Notes: generated from the sequence alone by a model not told the origin. A stretch of DNA of 64,000 nt from Aquimarina aquimarini (GCF_900299535.1 NZ_OMKE01000013.1:1-64000); one strand, 5' to 3'; counted from the first letter of the stretch, positions 27,160 to 35,799 are shown. Made by a program: numbers and translations.

Positions 27160-28467
27160 ATGAAAAAAATAATTACTATAATCACATTATTAGCAGGGTA
27201 TATAAGTGCCACAGCACAGGAAAACAAAATATACACCTCTCTAGAAGAAGCTTTAATCAACAAAGAGCAAGTCTATAAACTAGACCTGAACAATACCAAT
27301 CTCGCCAAGTTTCCTCAATCAATTTTACAATTAACAAAATTACAATACCTAAATCTAGAAGGTAATAAAATAAATAAATTACCCGAATCTATCGATAAGC
27401 TCAAAGAGCTACAAACGCTAAACCTAAAACAGAATAAGCTCACCTCTCTGCCTCAATCATTCTGTACTCTAGAAACTATAGAAGTTTTGTTCTTGTCAGG
27501 AAATCAAATTGAATCGCTCCCAAATTCTATCGGGAATCTAAAAAACTTGGGATGGCTTTTCCTTAAAGGAAATAAAATTGAAGAATTACCCGAGTCTTTT
27601 GGCAATCTAAGTCAATTAAAAAAATTAGATCTTAGACAAAATCAACTTATAGGTTTGCCTAATAATTTTGGCAGTTTAACCAATCTACAAGAACTTTTAT
27701 TAGAAAAAAACAAAATTTCTGAACTCCCCATTACATTTGGAAATCTAGAAAATATTGAAGCTATTAATCTATCTGGTAATGAGCTTGATGAATTACCAGA
27801 GTCTATAGGTAAGCTTAAAAATCTAGAATGGTTGCTTTGTAAACAAAATAAACTGAGTGAAATCCCAGAAACTATAGGAGGACTCGCGAAGCTAAAACTC
27901 TTATACCTGAACTCTAATAAAATAAGTAAATTACCAAAAACTATAGAAGGTCTAACCAATTTAAGAGATCTGAATATATCAGGAAATAGGCTATCCAAAA
28001 GTGAGAAAGAAAAAAGCAAACAACTATTACCTAACTGTGATATTAATTTTGAAAACAGTTATTACTCTTTACAAAAAGCATTGTTGAATAAAAAAAACGT
28101 AGACATCCTCTATCTCTCTGATTCTGAAATAACAGAACTACCTGAATCTATTGGTGAATTCAAAAACTTACAGAAATTGTACTTGATAGGCAACCACCTA
28201 CAGAAGCTACCTAAATCTATAGAGAAACTAAAAAATCTAGAAACCTTATCCTTATCCTACAACAAGATTACCAAACTACCAGAATCGATAAACAAACTCA
28301 AAAGCTTGCAACAATTATATCTTGACAGCAATAAACTTTCTTCTGTTCCAGAGTCTATAAAAAGCCTAAAAAAATTAAAGGTTGTGCACTTATCAGGTAA
28401 TCAATTTTCTGATATAGAAAAAGAAAGAGTTAAAAAGCTACTGCCCAATTGTTCTGTTTTATTTTAA
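27160..28467 (+). CDS. Exported leucine-rich-repeat protein, two-module paralogue
   Basis: 435 residues with a signal peptide (about 1-19, ending ATAQ). Two similar modules follow. The first starts YTSLEEALINKEQVYKLDL, runs through about ten 23-residue LRRs and ends with a cap LSKSEKEKSKQLLPNC. The second restarts with YYSLQKALLNKKNVDILYL, has about four LRRs and ends with a near-identical cap IEKERVKKLLPNC. The module boundaries show internal duplication with loss or gain of repeats. The single-module neighbour (25129-26877) shares both caps, so the pair arose by gene duplication. Ligand unknown. Confidence 0.9.
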   Translation: MKKIITIITLLAGYISATAQENKIYTSLEEALINKEQVYKLDLNNTNLAKFPQSILQLTKLQYLNLEGNKINKLPESIDKLKELQTLNLKQNKLTSLPQSFCTLETIEVLFLSGNQIESLPNSIGNLKNLGWLFLKGNKIEELPESFGNLSQLKKLDLRQNQLIGLPNNFGSLTNLQELLLEKNKISELPITFGNLENIEAINLSGNELDELPESIGKLKNLEWLLCKQNKLSEIPETIGGLAKLKLLYLNSNKISKLPKTIEGLTNLRDLNISGNRLSKSEKEKSKQLLPNCDINFENSYYSLQKALLNKKNVDILYLSDSEITELPESIGEFKNLQKLYLIGNHLQKLPKSIEKLKNLETLSLSYNKITKLPESINKLKSLQQLYLDSNKLSSVPESIKSLKKLKVVHLSGNQFSDIEKERVKKLLPNCSVLF

Positions 28468-28509
28468 AAAAATTATATTTTAGGAGTTTTAATCGCTGAA
28501 AATCAAAAT

Positions 28510-29073
28510 ATGCAAAAACACAAATGTGGCTGGTGTGTTGGTGATTCTTTGTATGAATCTTATCATGATACAGAATGGGGTGTACCACTTCATGACGAAC
28601 GCCTTTTATTTGAATTTCTTGTACTAGAAACCTTTCAAGCAGGGTTAAGCTGGATTACCATTTTGCGTAAACGAGAAAATTTTAGAATTGCTTTTGATAA
28701 TTTTGACTATAAAACCGTTGCTAAATATACAGATACAAAAAAGGAAGAATTACTACAAAATGCTGGAATCATTCGCAATAAGCTTAAGGTAAATTCTGCA
28801 ATAAGTAATGCCCAGAATTTTATTAAAATCCAGAAAGAGTTTGGTAGTTTTGATGCATATATCTGGGGCTTTGTAAACGGAGAACCTATTCAAAATAATT
28901 GGAGCAATTATAAAGACAGTCCCGCTACAACAGAAATGTCTGACAAAATAAGTAAAGACCTAAAAAAACGAGGTTTTAAGTTTGTTGGTTCTACTGTAAT
29001 CTATGCATTTATGCAAGCTATCGGTATGGTAAATGACCATGAAACAGGTTGTTTTAGATATAATGAAGTATAA
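28510..29073 (+). CDS. tag: DNA-3-methyladenine glycosylase I
   Basis: 187 residues, the usual length for Tag, which excises 3-methyladenine in base-excision repair. The family start KCGWCVGDSLYESYHDTEWG (residues 5-24) includes zinc-ligand cysteine and histidine candidates and the EWG motif. FEFLVLETFQAGLSW follows, and a C-terminal VNDHETGCFRY segment holds the remaining His/Cys. Single gene, convergent with upp. Confidence 0.96.
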   Translation: MQKHKCGWCVGDSLYESYHDTEWGVPLHDERLLFEFLVLETFQAGLSWITILRKRENFRIAFDNFDYKTVAKYTDTKKEELLQNAGIIRNKLKVNSAISNAQNFIKIQKEFGSFDAYIWGFVNGEPIQNNWSNYKDSPATTEMSDKISKDLKKRGFKFVGSTVIYAFMQAIGMVNDHETGCFRYNEV

Positions 29074-29094
29074 TTTGAGATAAAAAGTCAAGGC

Positions 29095-29748
29095 TTATAA
29101 CTTTGATCCAAAAGCCAAATCACCTGCATCTCCTAAACCAGGAACTATATAACTTTTACTATTCAATTGTTCATCAACTGCTGCAATCCATAACTGAGTA
29201 TTAGGAGGAAATGTATTATCAACATAAGCAACTCCTTGCTCTGAACCAATTACAGAAACAATATGTGTTTGTTTAGGGGTTCCATATTTTTTTATTGCCT
29301 CAAAAGTAACTTCCAGAGTATTTCCTGTTGCCAACATAGGATCTACAAGAATTAAAATTTTATCCTGTATTGAAGGAGATGCTAGATAATTAACCACAAT
29401 ATCAAAATCATCATTGTCATCTTGATGTTTTCTATATGCTGAAATAAATGCATTTTCTACATGATCAAAATAATTCAACACTCCCTGATGCAAAGGCAAT
29501 CCTGCTCTAAGAATCGAACACAATACAATCTTATCGTCTGGTACTGACACCTCTTTAATACCTAGAGGCGTAGTTACCTTTTTTGTAGTATAGTTTAACG
29601 TTTTACTAAGCTCATAGCTTAAGATTTCACCAATACGCTCTATATTCTTCCTAAAACGCATAGCATCTTTCTGTATCTCTATATCTCTAAGTTCTGATAC
29701 AAATTGGTTTAAAACTGAATTTCCTATTCCTAAATTGTGAACATTCAT
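29095..29748 (-). CDS. upp: Uracil phosphoribosyltransferase
   Basis: 217 residues. The PRPP-binding loop is ILVDPMLATGNTLEV (about 132-146), and the C-terminal uracil-binding segment reads PGLGDAGDLAFG. It makes UMP from uracil and PRPP in pyrimidine salvage. It is convergent with tag and 48 bases from aat, which is on the same strand. Confidence 0.97.
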   Translation of the reverse strand: MNVHNLGIGNSVLNQFVSELRDIEIQKDAMRFRKNIERIGEILSYELSKTLNYTTKKVTTPLGIKEVSVPDDKIVLCSILRAGLPLHQGVLNYFDHVENAFISAYRKHQDDNDDFDIVVNYLASPSIQDKILILVDPMLATGNTLEVTFEAIKKYGTPKQTHIVSVIGSEQGVAYVDNTFPPNTQLWIAAVDEQLNSKSYIVPGLGDAGDLAFGSKL

Positions 29749-29796
29749 TATTTATACTGTTTTTCTAAGCGTCAAAAACCAAACGCATATTAATAA

Positions 29797-30432
29797 TTAC
29801 AAATAGCTCAAGAATTCTTCTCTAGGGATTTCTTTACCTCCTAAACTAGCCAAATGCTCTGTATACACCTGACAATCTATTATTTTTATTTCTTTTTCCT
29901 TCAGCCATTCTACCAAAGCTATAAAACCATATTTAGAAGCATTACTTACTTTAGAGAACATACTTTCTCCACAAAAGACGTTTACCTCATTTAGTAAAAC
30001 TCCATATAAACCTCCTACTAATTTTGATTCGTCCCAAACTTCAACAGATATCGCATACCCTAGCTCATGTAATTTTGTATATGCTTGTTTCATATCCCCT
30101 GTAATCCAACTCCCTTCTTGTTCTGGTCGTGAGATTTTTGCACAATTATCGATAACATTCTCAAAATCTTTATTAAAAGTTACTTCAAACCGATTTTTTC
30201 TAATCAGTTGTCGCATACTTTTACTCACTTTAAGCTCTGTTGGAAACAGCACCATTCTGGGATCAGGGCTAAACCATAATATTGGTTGATCCTCATTATA
30301 CCACGGAAAAATTCCTTGGTGATAAGCCTTTAATAACCTATCGACAGAAAGATCTCCTCCTATTGCTAATAACCCATCACTATCTGCGCAAGTAACAGGC
30401 GGAAACTCTATTGTATTAGTAAGAATGTACAA
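29797..30432 (-). CDS. aat: Leucyl/phenylalanyl-tRNA-protein transferase
   Basis: 211 residues. The family block DGLLAIGGDLSVDRLLKAY (about 19-37), then GIFPWYNEDQPILWFSPDPR, and the later GGLYGVLL and ESMF segments are all present. Aat adds Leu or Phe to proteins with N-terminal Arg or Lys, marking them for ClpS/ClpAP degradation in the N-end rule pathway. Confidence 0.96.
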   Translation of the reverse strand: MYILTNTIEFPPVTCADSDGLLAIGGDLSVDRLLKAYHQGIFPWYNEDQPILWFSPDPRMVLFPTELKVSKSMRQLIRKNRFEVTFNKDFENVIDNCAKISRPEQEGSWITGDMKQAYTKLHELGYAISVEVWDESKLVGGLYGVLLNEVNVFCGESMFSKVSNASKYGFIALVEWLKEKEIKIIDCQVYTEHLASLGGKEIPREEFLSYL

Positions 30433-30593
30433 AATATCTTCTATTTACAAACAAACATATAATATTAAATATCAATTAGTTGTTTGAATTCATCAAAAAA
30501 ATCGCAATATTTGTGTAAGGCCTTTTAAGACAGATTTTGTTCATCATTGCTTTTTTGAATTTTATTAAAAGGTTGACCTAATACCATAATAAT

Positions 30594-30626
30594 AAAAAGT
30601 CCGATATGAAGATATCGGACTTTTTT
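30594..30626 (-). terminator. Terminator after the DUF3127 gene
   Basis: A 9-bp perfect stem (30599-30607 with 30612-30620) with a 4-base loop, bordered by A-run and T-run. Confidence 0.9.
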
Positions 30627-30665
30627 CTTTTTATCAAAAAAATATTGTATCAAAAAGCCTATTGC

Positions 30666-31043
30666 TTAAAATGGCAAATCATCATGTTCTTCTTTTGAGA
30701 AATCTGATGCAGGCTCAAAATTATCTGCTGGTGGTGCCGTAGGGGTAGGAGCATTTTGGGCTACAGCTTGTAAGCTCTCAATTCTCCATCCTTGTATAGA
30801 ATTAAAATACTTGGTCTCTCCTTGTGGGTTCACCCATTCTCGACCACGTAAATTAATACTAATCTTTACATCATGACCTACCTGAAAAGGGTTTAATAAA
30901 TCACATTTATCTTGAACAAACTCTACCATGATATGTTGTGGATACTGTTCTTCTGTTGTTACCACAATCTCTCTCTTTCTAAAACCATTGCTTCCAAAGG
31001 TTTGAGTATCACCGATCATCTTTACTTTACCTTGTACTTCCAT
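30666..31043 (-). CDS. DUF3127 protein with SSB-like C-terminal tail
   Basis: 125 residues. The first about 90 form the DUF3127 domain (MEVQGKVKMIGDTQTFGSNG, then QGWRIESL at about 84-91), with a strand pattern suggestive of an OB fold. A Pro/Ala-rich linker leads to an acidic tail ending DDLPF, the same tip as the true SSB at 62136 in this window. In SSBs this tip recruits replication and repair proteins. I infer a nucleic-acid-related role; no direct function is known to me. It lies 12 bases downstream of the flavin reductase gene on the same strand. Confidence 0.88.
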   Translation of the reverse strand: MEVQGKVKMIGDTQTFGSNGFRKREIVVTTEEQYPQHIMVEFVQDKCDLLNPFQVGHDVKISINLRGREWVNPQGETKYFNSIQGWRIESLQAVAQNAPTPTAPPADNFEPASDFSKEEHDDLPF

Positions 31044-31055
31044 CTTATTGAATTA

Positions 31056-31928
31056 TTATTTTGCTGCTAAAATATTCCATGCAGTATCTATGTCATCTTT
31101 ATCCAGATACTGTTTTGCAAATTTATGAATTTCTATCAGGTTAGCCTGCTGAATTTTACTCTTAATATCCATATGGTTATTAACAAATTCTAAAGCCTTG
31201 GTTTTTTCAGGAATCACCTCAACATTTCCTAATTTTCCTAGATCATTTCCTGTAAAAACTGTACTTGTTTTAACCTCCTCAGGCAACACATCTACTCCAA
31301 TACCCATAGTACTTAAAGGTTTAGGCACTTCAAACATTCCCATATTTGCTCGAGTATACCAATTGCCTCCCATACGAGCAACCAAATCTATCTTGTGTTG
31401 ATCTATCTTATTATTGTCATCCATTACATCTTCATTGATATGCATAAGAAGCACCTCACAAATAACCAAGTTACCTGCTCCACCTTCTTGCCCCATAGGA
31501 ACAACCTCATTGACTTTGCATTCAAATTGCACAGGAGCCTCTCCTACACGATATGCCTTTACTTTTTCTGAAGGTACCATTGTGAGTCCCGATTTCACAA
31601 ACTCATTAACCCCTTCTGGATACTCTGTACTTGATAATGACATTTGTTGAACAATATCATAATTTACAATATTGATCACTACTTCTTTGGTAGATATTGC
31701 ATTATCCAATGTATGTTTTGTTGTATTATTTCTTACTCTTCTTGCTGGTGAAAAAATAAGAATTGGCGGATTTGCACTAAATACATTAAAAAAACTAAAC
31801 GGAGATAAATTTGCAGTACCATTATCATCTACCGTACTAGCAAAAGCTATAGGCCTAGGGCCAATTGCTCCAAGCATTAAACCGTGTAATTTTCCTGTAG
31901 TAACTTGTAATGGATCAATTGTAATCAT
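31056..31928 (-). CDS. Flavin reductase family protein (FMN-binding split barrel)
   Basis: 290 residues with the split-barrel flavin reductase domain in the first about 200: LGAIGPRPIAFASTVDDNGTAN, NLSPFSFFNVFSANPP, then VINIVNYDIVQQM. Members bind FMN and reduce flavin with NAD(P)H or act in oxidoreductase pairs. The C-terminal about 80 residues are a helical extension. Upstream of the DUF3127 gene, possibly co-transcribed. Confidence 0.88.
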   Translation of the reverse strand: MITIDPLQVTTGKLHGLMLGAIGPRPIAFASTVDDNGTANLSPFSFFNVFSANPPILIFSPARRVRNNTTKHTLDNAISTKEVVINIVNYDIVQQMSLSSTEYPEGVNEFVKSGLTMVPSEKVKAYRVGEAPVQFECKVNEVVPMGQEGGAGNLVICEVLLMHINEDVMDDNNKIDQHKIDLVARMGGNWYTRANMGMFEVPKPLSTMGIGVDVLPEEVKTSTVFTGNDLGKLGNVEVIPEKTKALEFVNNHMDIKSKIQQANLIEIHKFAKQYLDKDDIDTAWNILAAK

Positions 31929-32066
31929 ACATTTATTTTATAATTTCACAAAGATAATCAAACTTTGGCTTTGTGTCTATTGTAGATATAGGTTTTAGTT
32001 ATCTATTTTATAAGCAATAAAATTGTTTTAAAACGGTTATATTTAAGCTTAAATTAATAAGGTTAT

Positions 32067-33254
32067 ATGAATTTTTCTGATGAGCGTAATTTTTCGAGCT
32101 ATTTTATTATCATCGCGGTTCTGGTAATAACTGGATTAGTTTTATGGAACACTTCATTATTCATACAACGACTTAAAGATGATGAACGAACCAAGATTCA
32201 AATTTGGGCTCAATCACAAAAAGCACTAAACAGCGAACAATCTGATGATTATCTAGAATTGTCTATTATCATAGGAGCTACCAATAAATCCATTCCTATT
32301 ATTATTACAGATTCTACAGGTGATTTTGTAAAGGATTCTTTGGGAAATCCCGATCCTAGTTATTTTCAAAATTTATCACAAAATGTGATGAAAAATGAAG
32401 AAAACCTCAAATCCTATTTACATACCTTAAAATCAGAAAATGCACCTATCGAGCTTGACCTCAAAGGCACTGTTCAATACATCTATTATGGTAATTCTGA
32501 TATATTGAATAAACTAAAGTATTACCCAATCACCATTGCAATCATCATTTTTTTACTCATAGGGGTTATTTACTTTTTCTTTACCACCTCTAAGGCTAGT
32601 GAGCAAAATAAATTATGGGCAGGTATGGCAAAAGAAACTGCTCATCAAATTGGTACTCCCTTATCATCATTGGTTGGGTGGAACGAAATTCTTAAAACAG
32701 AAAATGTAAATCCTGAATATATTACCGAAATAGAAAAGGATATCGAAAGATTAAAGGTTATTACTGAGCGTTTTTCTAAAATTGGTTCTATTCCTAATCT
32801 TGAAGAAGTTGATATTGTAGAAGAAACCAGAAACGCATATACGTACCTTCAATCCAGAAGTTCTAAACTAATTAATTTTTCGCTTAACCTACCAGAAAAA
32901 CCAATTTATGTTTCTTTAAATTCTCAACTATATAGTTGGACAATTGAAAATTTGGTTAAAAATGCTATTGATGCCATGAGAGGTAAAGGGGATTTACAAA
33001 TTGATCTTGTTGATGATGCAAAAAGAGTATTTATCAGAATAAAAGATACAGGAAAAGGTATTCCTAAAGGAAAGTTTACCAAAATTTTTGAGCCAGGATA
33101 CACCTCCAAAAGTCGAGGGTGGGGGCTAGGGTTATCTCTATCCAAAAGAATTATAGAAGAATATCATTTGGGCAAAATCAAAGTACTTCGTTCTGAAATT
33201 GGTATAGGCACCACTTTTCAGATCACACTACGCAAAAATGAGGCTACTATTTAA
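32067..33254 (+). CDS. Sensor histidine kinase (orphan)
   Basis: 395 residues: a first membrane helix (about 11-33), a periplasmic sensor region of about 120 residues, a second helix (about 152-173), then a dimerisation/phosphoacceptor region with His193 in KETAHQIGTPLSSL and a HATPase domain (NLVKNAIDAM, DTGKGIP, SRGWGLGLSLSKRI). No response regulator is adjacent, so its partner is elsewhere. The signal is unknown. Confidence 0.93.
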   Translation: MNFSDERNFSSYFIIIAVLVITGLVLWNTSLFIQRLKDDERTKIQIWAQSQKALNSEQSDDYLELSIIIGATNKSIPIIITDSTGDFVKDSLGNPDPSYFQNLSQNVMKNEENLKSYLHTLKSENAPIELDLKGTVQYIYYGNSDILNKLKYYPITIAIIIFLLIGVIYFFFTTSKASEQNKLWAGMAKETAHQIGTPLSSLVGWNEILKTENVNPEYITEIEKDIERLKVITERFSKIGSIPNLEEVDIVEETRNAYTYLQSRSSKLINFSLNLPEKPIYVSLNSQLYSWTIENLVKNAIDAMRGKGDLQIDLVDDAKRVFIRIKDTGKGIPKGKFTKIFEPGYTSKSRGWGLGLSLSKRIIEEYHLGKIKVLRSEIGIGTTFQITLRKNEATI

Positions 33255-33401
33255 TGCATATCCCCTTGTTATAAAAAGAACTTACATCAACTTATGCTTA
33301 AAATCATCACTTATTATGTTACACTTCAATTTTGGTAATTTGATATAACAATATTTTTTTCGCAACGTTATACAGTTTCTATTGAACTAAATCTATGTAC
33401 T

Positions 33402-33767
33402 GTGAAAACCGAATATATTATATTAAAAGAAGCAGCTCTTACTAATAATTGCCCCGAGTGTTATTCTACAGACGGTATGGTACTTTCTTTTAAACAAAAA
33501 AGAGTATCCTCAAAGTTTATGGTCAAAACCAAAAATAACATTGTTGAAAATATTAATTGTAAAAAATGTGAAAGCGAAATCTTTCCTGGTCAATGGACAA
33601 TAGATATAGAAAGAGTATATGATTACCATAAAAAAACAATCCCTCAAACATCTGGCTCATTGCGATTTACAAAACTATTCTACTTATTACTTCTATTGAT
33701 TATAGGTATCGCAACTGTAGGGTATCTTTACTTTTTTCAACCTCATCTACTTAGTATGAGTATCTAA
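33402..33767 (+). CDS. Zinc-ribbon membrane protein of unknown function
   Basis: 121 residues from a GTG start; the nearby ATG at 33394 is in another frame. Two CxxC pairs (CPEC near 17-20 and CKKC near 53-56) look like a zinc ribbon. A C-terminal helix (about 91-112) anchors it in the membrane. I do not recognise a family. It lies 147 bases after the kinase gene and is convergent with the thioesterase gene. Confidence 0.75.
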   Translation: MKTEYIILKEAALTNNCPECYSTDGMVLSFKQKRVSSKFMVKTKNNIVENINCKKCESEIFPGQWTIDIERVYDYHKKTIPQTSGSLRFTKLFYLLLLLIIGIATVGYLYFFQPHLLSMSI

Positions 33768-33770
33768 AAA

Positions 33771-34181
33771 TTAGTATTGCTTCATAAGCTGTCTCAATTC
33801 ATCTGTAATCACAAAAGTGGCGTTGGTATTAAAATCAAAACAAACAGCTACATCATGACCTTCTGCACATAACACTCCTTCATCATTATATAATTCATGA
33901 TACAAACCAAAGCTAGAGTTTTTAATAAACGCTACTTTGGTTTGTATCAATACATTTCCTGGAAAAAAAAGTGGATTCTTAAAATCACAATGAGTAGATA
34001 CCAGCATAGGTCCTTTTTTAGTTTCGGCATATAGTTTTGCTAATCCTGTTACCTCCCAAAATTGAACTCGTGCACTTTGCATGTATTTCATGAAATTCAC
34101 ATTATTCACATGTTGATAGGTATCCATCTCACTCCAATCAATTCGAAGTTTTAATGATAATTTAAAATCCGATTCCTGCAT
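33771..34181 (-). CDS. Acyl-CoA thioesterase (4HBT hotdog fold)
   Basis: 136 residues with the 4-hydroxybenzoyl-CoA thioesterase-type pattern: RIDWSEMDTYQHVNNVNFMKYMQSARVQF (about 13-41), where the Asp in EMD and HVNN are family landmarks. YbgC/FadM-like thioesterases hydrolyse acyl-CoAs. It starts 5 bases before the stop of the adjacent HIT gene region and is probably co-transcribed with it. Confidence 0.9.
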   Translation of the reverse strand: MQESDFKLSLKLRIDWSEMDTYQHVNNVNFMKYMQSARVQFWEVTGLAKLYAETKKGPMLVSTHCDFKNPLFFPGNVLIQTKVAFIKNSSFGLYHELYNDEGVLCAEGHDVAVCFDFNTNATFVITDELRQLMKQY

Positions 34182-34185
34182 ATAT

Positions 34186-34575
34186 CTATAAATTAGATTG
34201 AATTTCTTCTGCCAGTTTTTTAAAATCTACATCTGACATAGAAACTTTATGCTGAAAAGTCATTTCTTTCATTTCATTTATTGGAATAAGATGCACATGT
34301 GCATGAGGTACTTCTAGGCCTACAACGGCAATTCCTACTCGCTTACAAGAAACTGTTTTCTCTAGAGCCTTAGCTACTTTATGAGAAAATCGCATTAACT
34401 CTAGGTACTCATCTTCTTCTAGGTCAAAAATTTTATCTTCTTCTTTTTTAGGAATACATAGTGTATGTCCTTTTGCGTTTGGATTAATATCCAAAAAGGC
34501 ATAATGTTTATCATCTTCGGCAATCCTGTAGGAGGGGATCTCACCTTTTATGATTTTGGTAAATAAGGTAGACAT
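34186..34575 (-). CDS. HIT family nucleotide-binding protein
   Basis: 129 residues. The C-terminal histidine triad HAHVHLIP (about 91-98) is intact, and the N-terminal segment TLFTKIIKGEIPSYRIAED is typical of the HinT branch. These hydrolyse nucleotide phosphoramidates such as AMP-lysine. It is followed closely by the thioesterase gene. Confidence 0.95.
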   Translation of the reverse strand: MSTLFTKIIKGEIPSYRIAEDDKHYAFLDINPNAKGHTLCIPKKEEDKIFDLEEDEYLELMRFSHKVAKALEKTVSCKRVGIAVVGLEVPHAHVHLIPINEMKEMTFQHKVSMSDVDFKKLAEEIQSNL

Positions 34576-34639
34576 TAATTAAATTTTAGCTGGGTTACGG
34601 TTCCGAAATATACTTTATTTATCCTTAATTTTATCTCAT

Positions 34640-34677
34640 AAAAAAGCCTTTTTTAAAAAATAAAAAAGGCTTTTTTT
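34640..34677 (-). terminator. greA terminator
   Basis: A perfect 15-bp stem (34640-34654 with 34662-34676) made of A-run, gcc/ggc and T-run, just after the greA stop. It can act on both strands. Confidence 0.92.
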
Positions 34678-34699
34678 ACATTTCCAAGAAATTACTTCT

Positions 34700-35176
34700 T
34701 TATTCTCTGGTAATCTCTACTACATCAAATTTCATAATACCATTAGGTACTTGTATTTCTGCTATTTCACCTACACTTTTACCCAATAAACCTTTTCCGA
34801 TAGGAGAGTCTACTGATATTTTCCCTGTTTTTAGATCTGCCTCACTTTGCGCTACCAGTTTATAGGTCATTTCTGCACCATTTGTTTGGTTCTTGATCTT
34901 TACAGTAGAATGTATAAGCGCTTTAGACGTATCTAATTGAGATTCGTCTATTAAGCGAGCGTTTGCAAGGGTTTCTTCTAATTTAGAAATTCTCATTTCT
35001 AACAATCCTTGCGCTTCTTTGGCGGCATCATATTCGGCATTTTCACTTAAATCGCCTTTATCACGTGCCTCAGCTATTGCCTGAGAAGCTTTGGGGCGTT
35101 CTATATCCTTAAGTTGACCTACTTCGTCTCTTAATTTTTTTAGCCCCTCTGCAGTATAATAAGATACTTTGCTCAT
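34700..35176 (-). CDS. greA: Transcription elongation factor GreA
   Basis: 158 residues from the ATG at 35176 (MSKVSYYTAEG), the family's usual length. The reading frame is open 162 bases further upstream, but that stretch spans the promoter and leader hairpin. The N-terminal coiled coil carries ARDKGDLSENAEYDAAKEAQ (about 41-60), whose tip acidic residues stimulate transcript cleavage by backtracked RNA polymerase. The C-terminal FKBP-like domain includes SPIGKGLLGKSVGE. Confidence 0.96.
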   Translation of the reverse strand: MSKVSYYTAEGLKKLRDEVGQLKDIERPKASQAIAEARDKGDLSENAEYDAAKEAQGLLEMRISKLEETLANARLIDESQLDTSKALIHSTVKIKNQTNGAEMTYKLVAQSEADLKTGKISVDSPIGKGLLGKSVGEIAEIQVPNGIMKFDVVEITRE

Positions 35177-35202
35177 AACTTCATCGTTTATATAAATACA
35201 AA

Positions 35203-35224
35203 AAATCCCATAAGAATGGGATTT
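35203..35224 (-). promoter_or_regulatory. Hairpin at the 5' end of the greA leader
   Basis: aaatccca pairs with tgggattt around a 6-base loop, followed on the minus strand by a T-run. The hairpin begins within a few bases of the predicted transcription start, so it may stabilise the mRNA end or act as an attenuator. Confidence 0.6.
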
Positions 35225-35230
35225 GTTATT

Positions 35231-35264
35231 CAAAGATAACAAAAAATTTACGGAAGACCTCAAA
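35231..35264 (-). promoter_or_regulatory. greA promoter (TTTG ... TATCTTTG)
   Basis: The minus strand reads TTTG (35261-35264), a 22-base spacer, then TATCTTTG (35231-35238), a good match to the Bacteroidota -33/-7 pattern. It is about 55 bases upstream of the preferred start codon. Confidence 0.7.
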
Positions 35265-35265
35265 T

Positions 35266-35297
35266 TTACGTAATTTGCCCACACAATAATTACGTAA
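35266..35297. promoter_or_regulatory. Twin TTACGTAA palindromes
   Basis: The 8-bp palindrome ttacgtaa occurs at 35266-35273 and again at 35290-35297, 24 bases apart centre to centre (about two helical turns), between divergent greA and the Rieske-like lipoprotein gene. This looks like a paired operator. Confidence 0.45.
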
Positions 35298-35361
35298 TAA
35301 AACAACGTATAAAAACTAGTGAAGACTAATATTATCACTAACAGATAATAAACACAATAAG

Positions 35362-35799
35362 ATGAAAAAAATTCTATTTATAATTATCACTTTTTTTATT
35401 GTATCCTGTAGCAGTGATGACAACAGAGATAATAATCAATTCTTGCCTCCTTCTAGTATTAATTATCAAATTAATTTGAATTTACCTCAATTTAATCCTC
35501 TTAAATTTCCAGATGGTCACATTATAGATTACTCTGAAAATGGGAGTATTAAAGGAATCATTATTTATAATATTAACAATACTCAATATGCAGCCTTTGA
35601 GTTGAGTGATCCCAACCATTCTCCTAGTTCTTGTTCTACTCAAAAAATCGTTGGCCATACTTCTACTTGTAATTGTGAGGACGGGAATAGCTATAATATA
35701 ATTACAGGACAAAAAACTTCAGGAACAGGGGCAGGTCAATTTGGATTACGACGATACAATATACGTAGGAATGGAAACACCTTGTTTATCACTAATTAA
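35362..35799 (+). CDS. Rieske-like lipoprotein lacking cluster ligands
   Basis: 145 residues. A lipobox VSCSSDD (Cys16) with serines and aspartates after the cysteine resembles a surface-lipoprotein export signal. The C-terminal region has a Rieske-like outline (CNCEDGNSYNIITGQ, then GLRRYNIRRNGNTLFI), but the His ligands of the two CxH/CxxH boxes are missing. The fold may survive without a 2Fe-2S cluster. It is divergent from greA and its stop overlaps the convergent gene by 4 bases. Confidence 0.72.
   Translation: MKKILFIIITFFIVSCSSDDNRDNNQFLPPSSINYQINLNLPQFNPLKFPDGHIIDYSENGSIKGIIIYNINNTQYAAFELSDPNHSPSSCSTQKIVGHTSTCNCEDGNSYNIITGQKTSGTGAGQFGLRRYNIRRNGNTLFITN

Noticed and set aside
25311..28019. 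Several minus-strand ORFs within the two LRR genes, with repeating LPIDFG-like words
   Set aside because: The periodic sense sequence produces open antisense frames; they lack starts, signals and any independent family.
35177..35338. Upstream extension of greA by 54 residues
   Set aside because: It contains the promoter and leader hairpin, and the encoded residues are not GreA-like.
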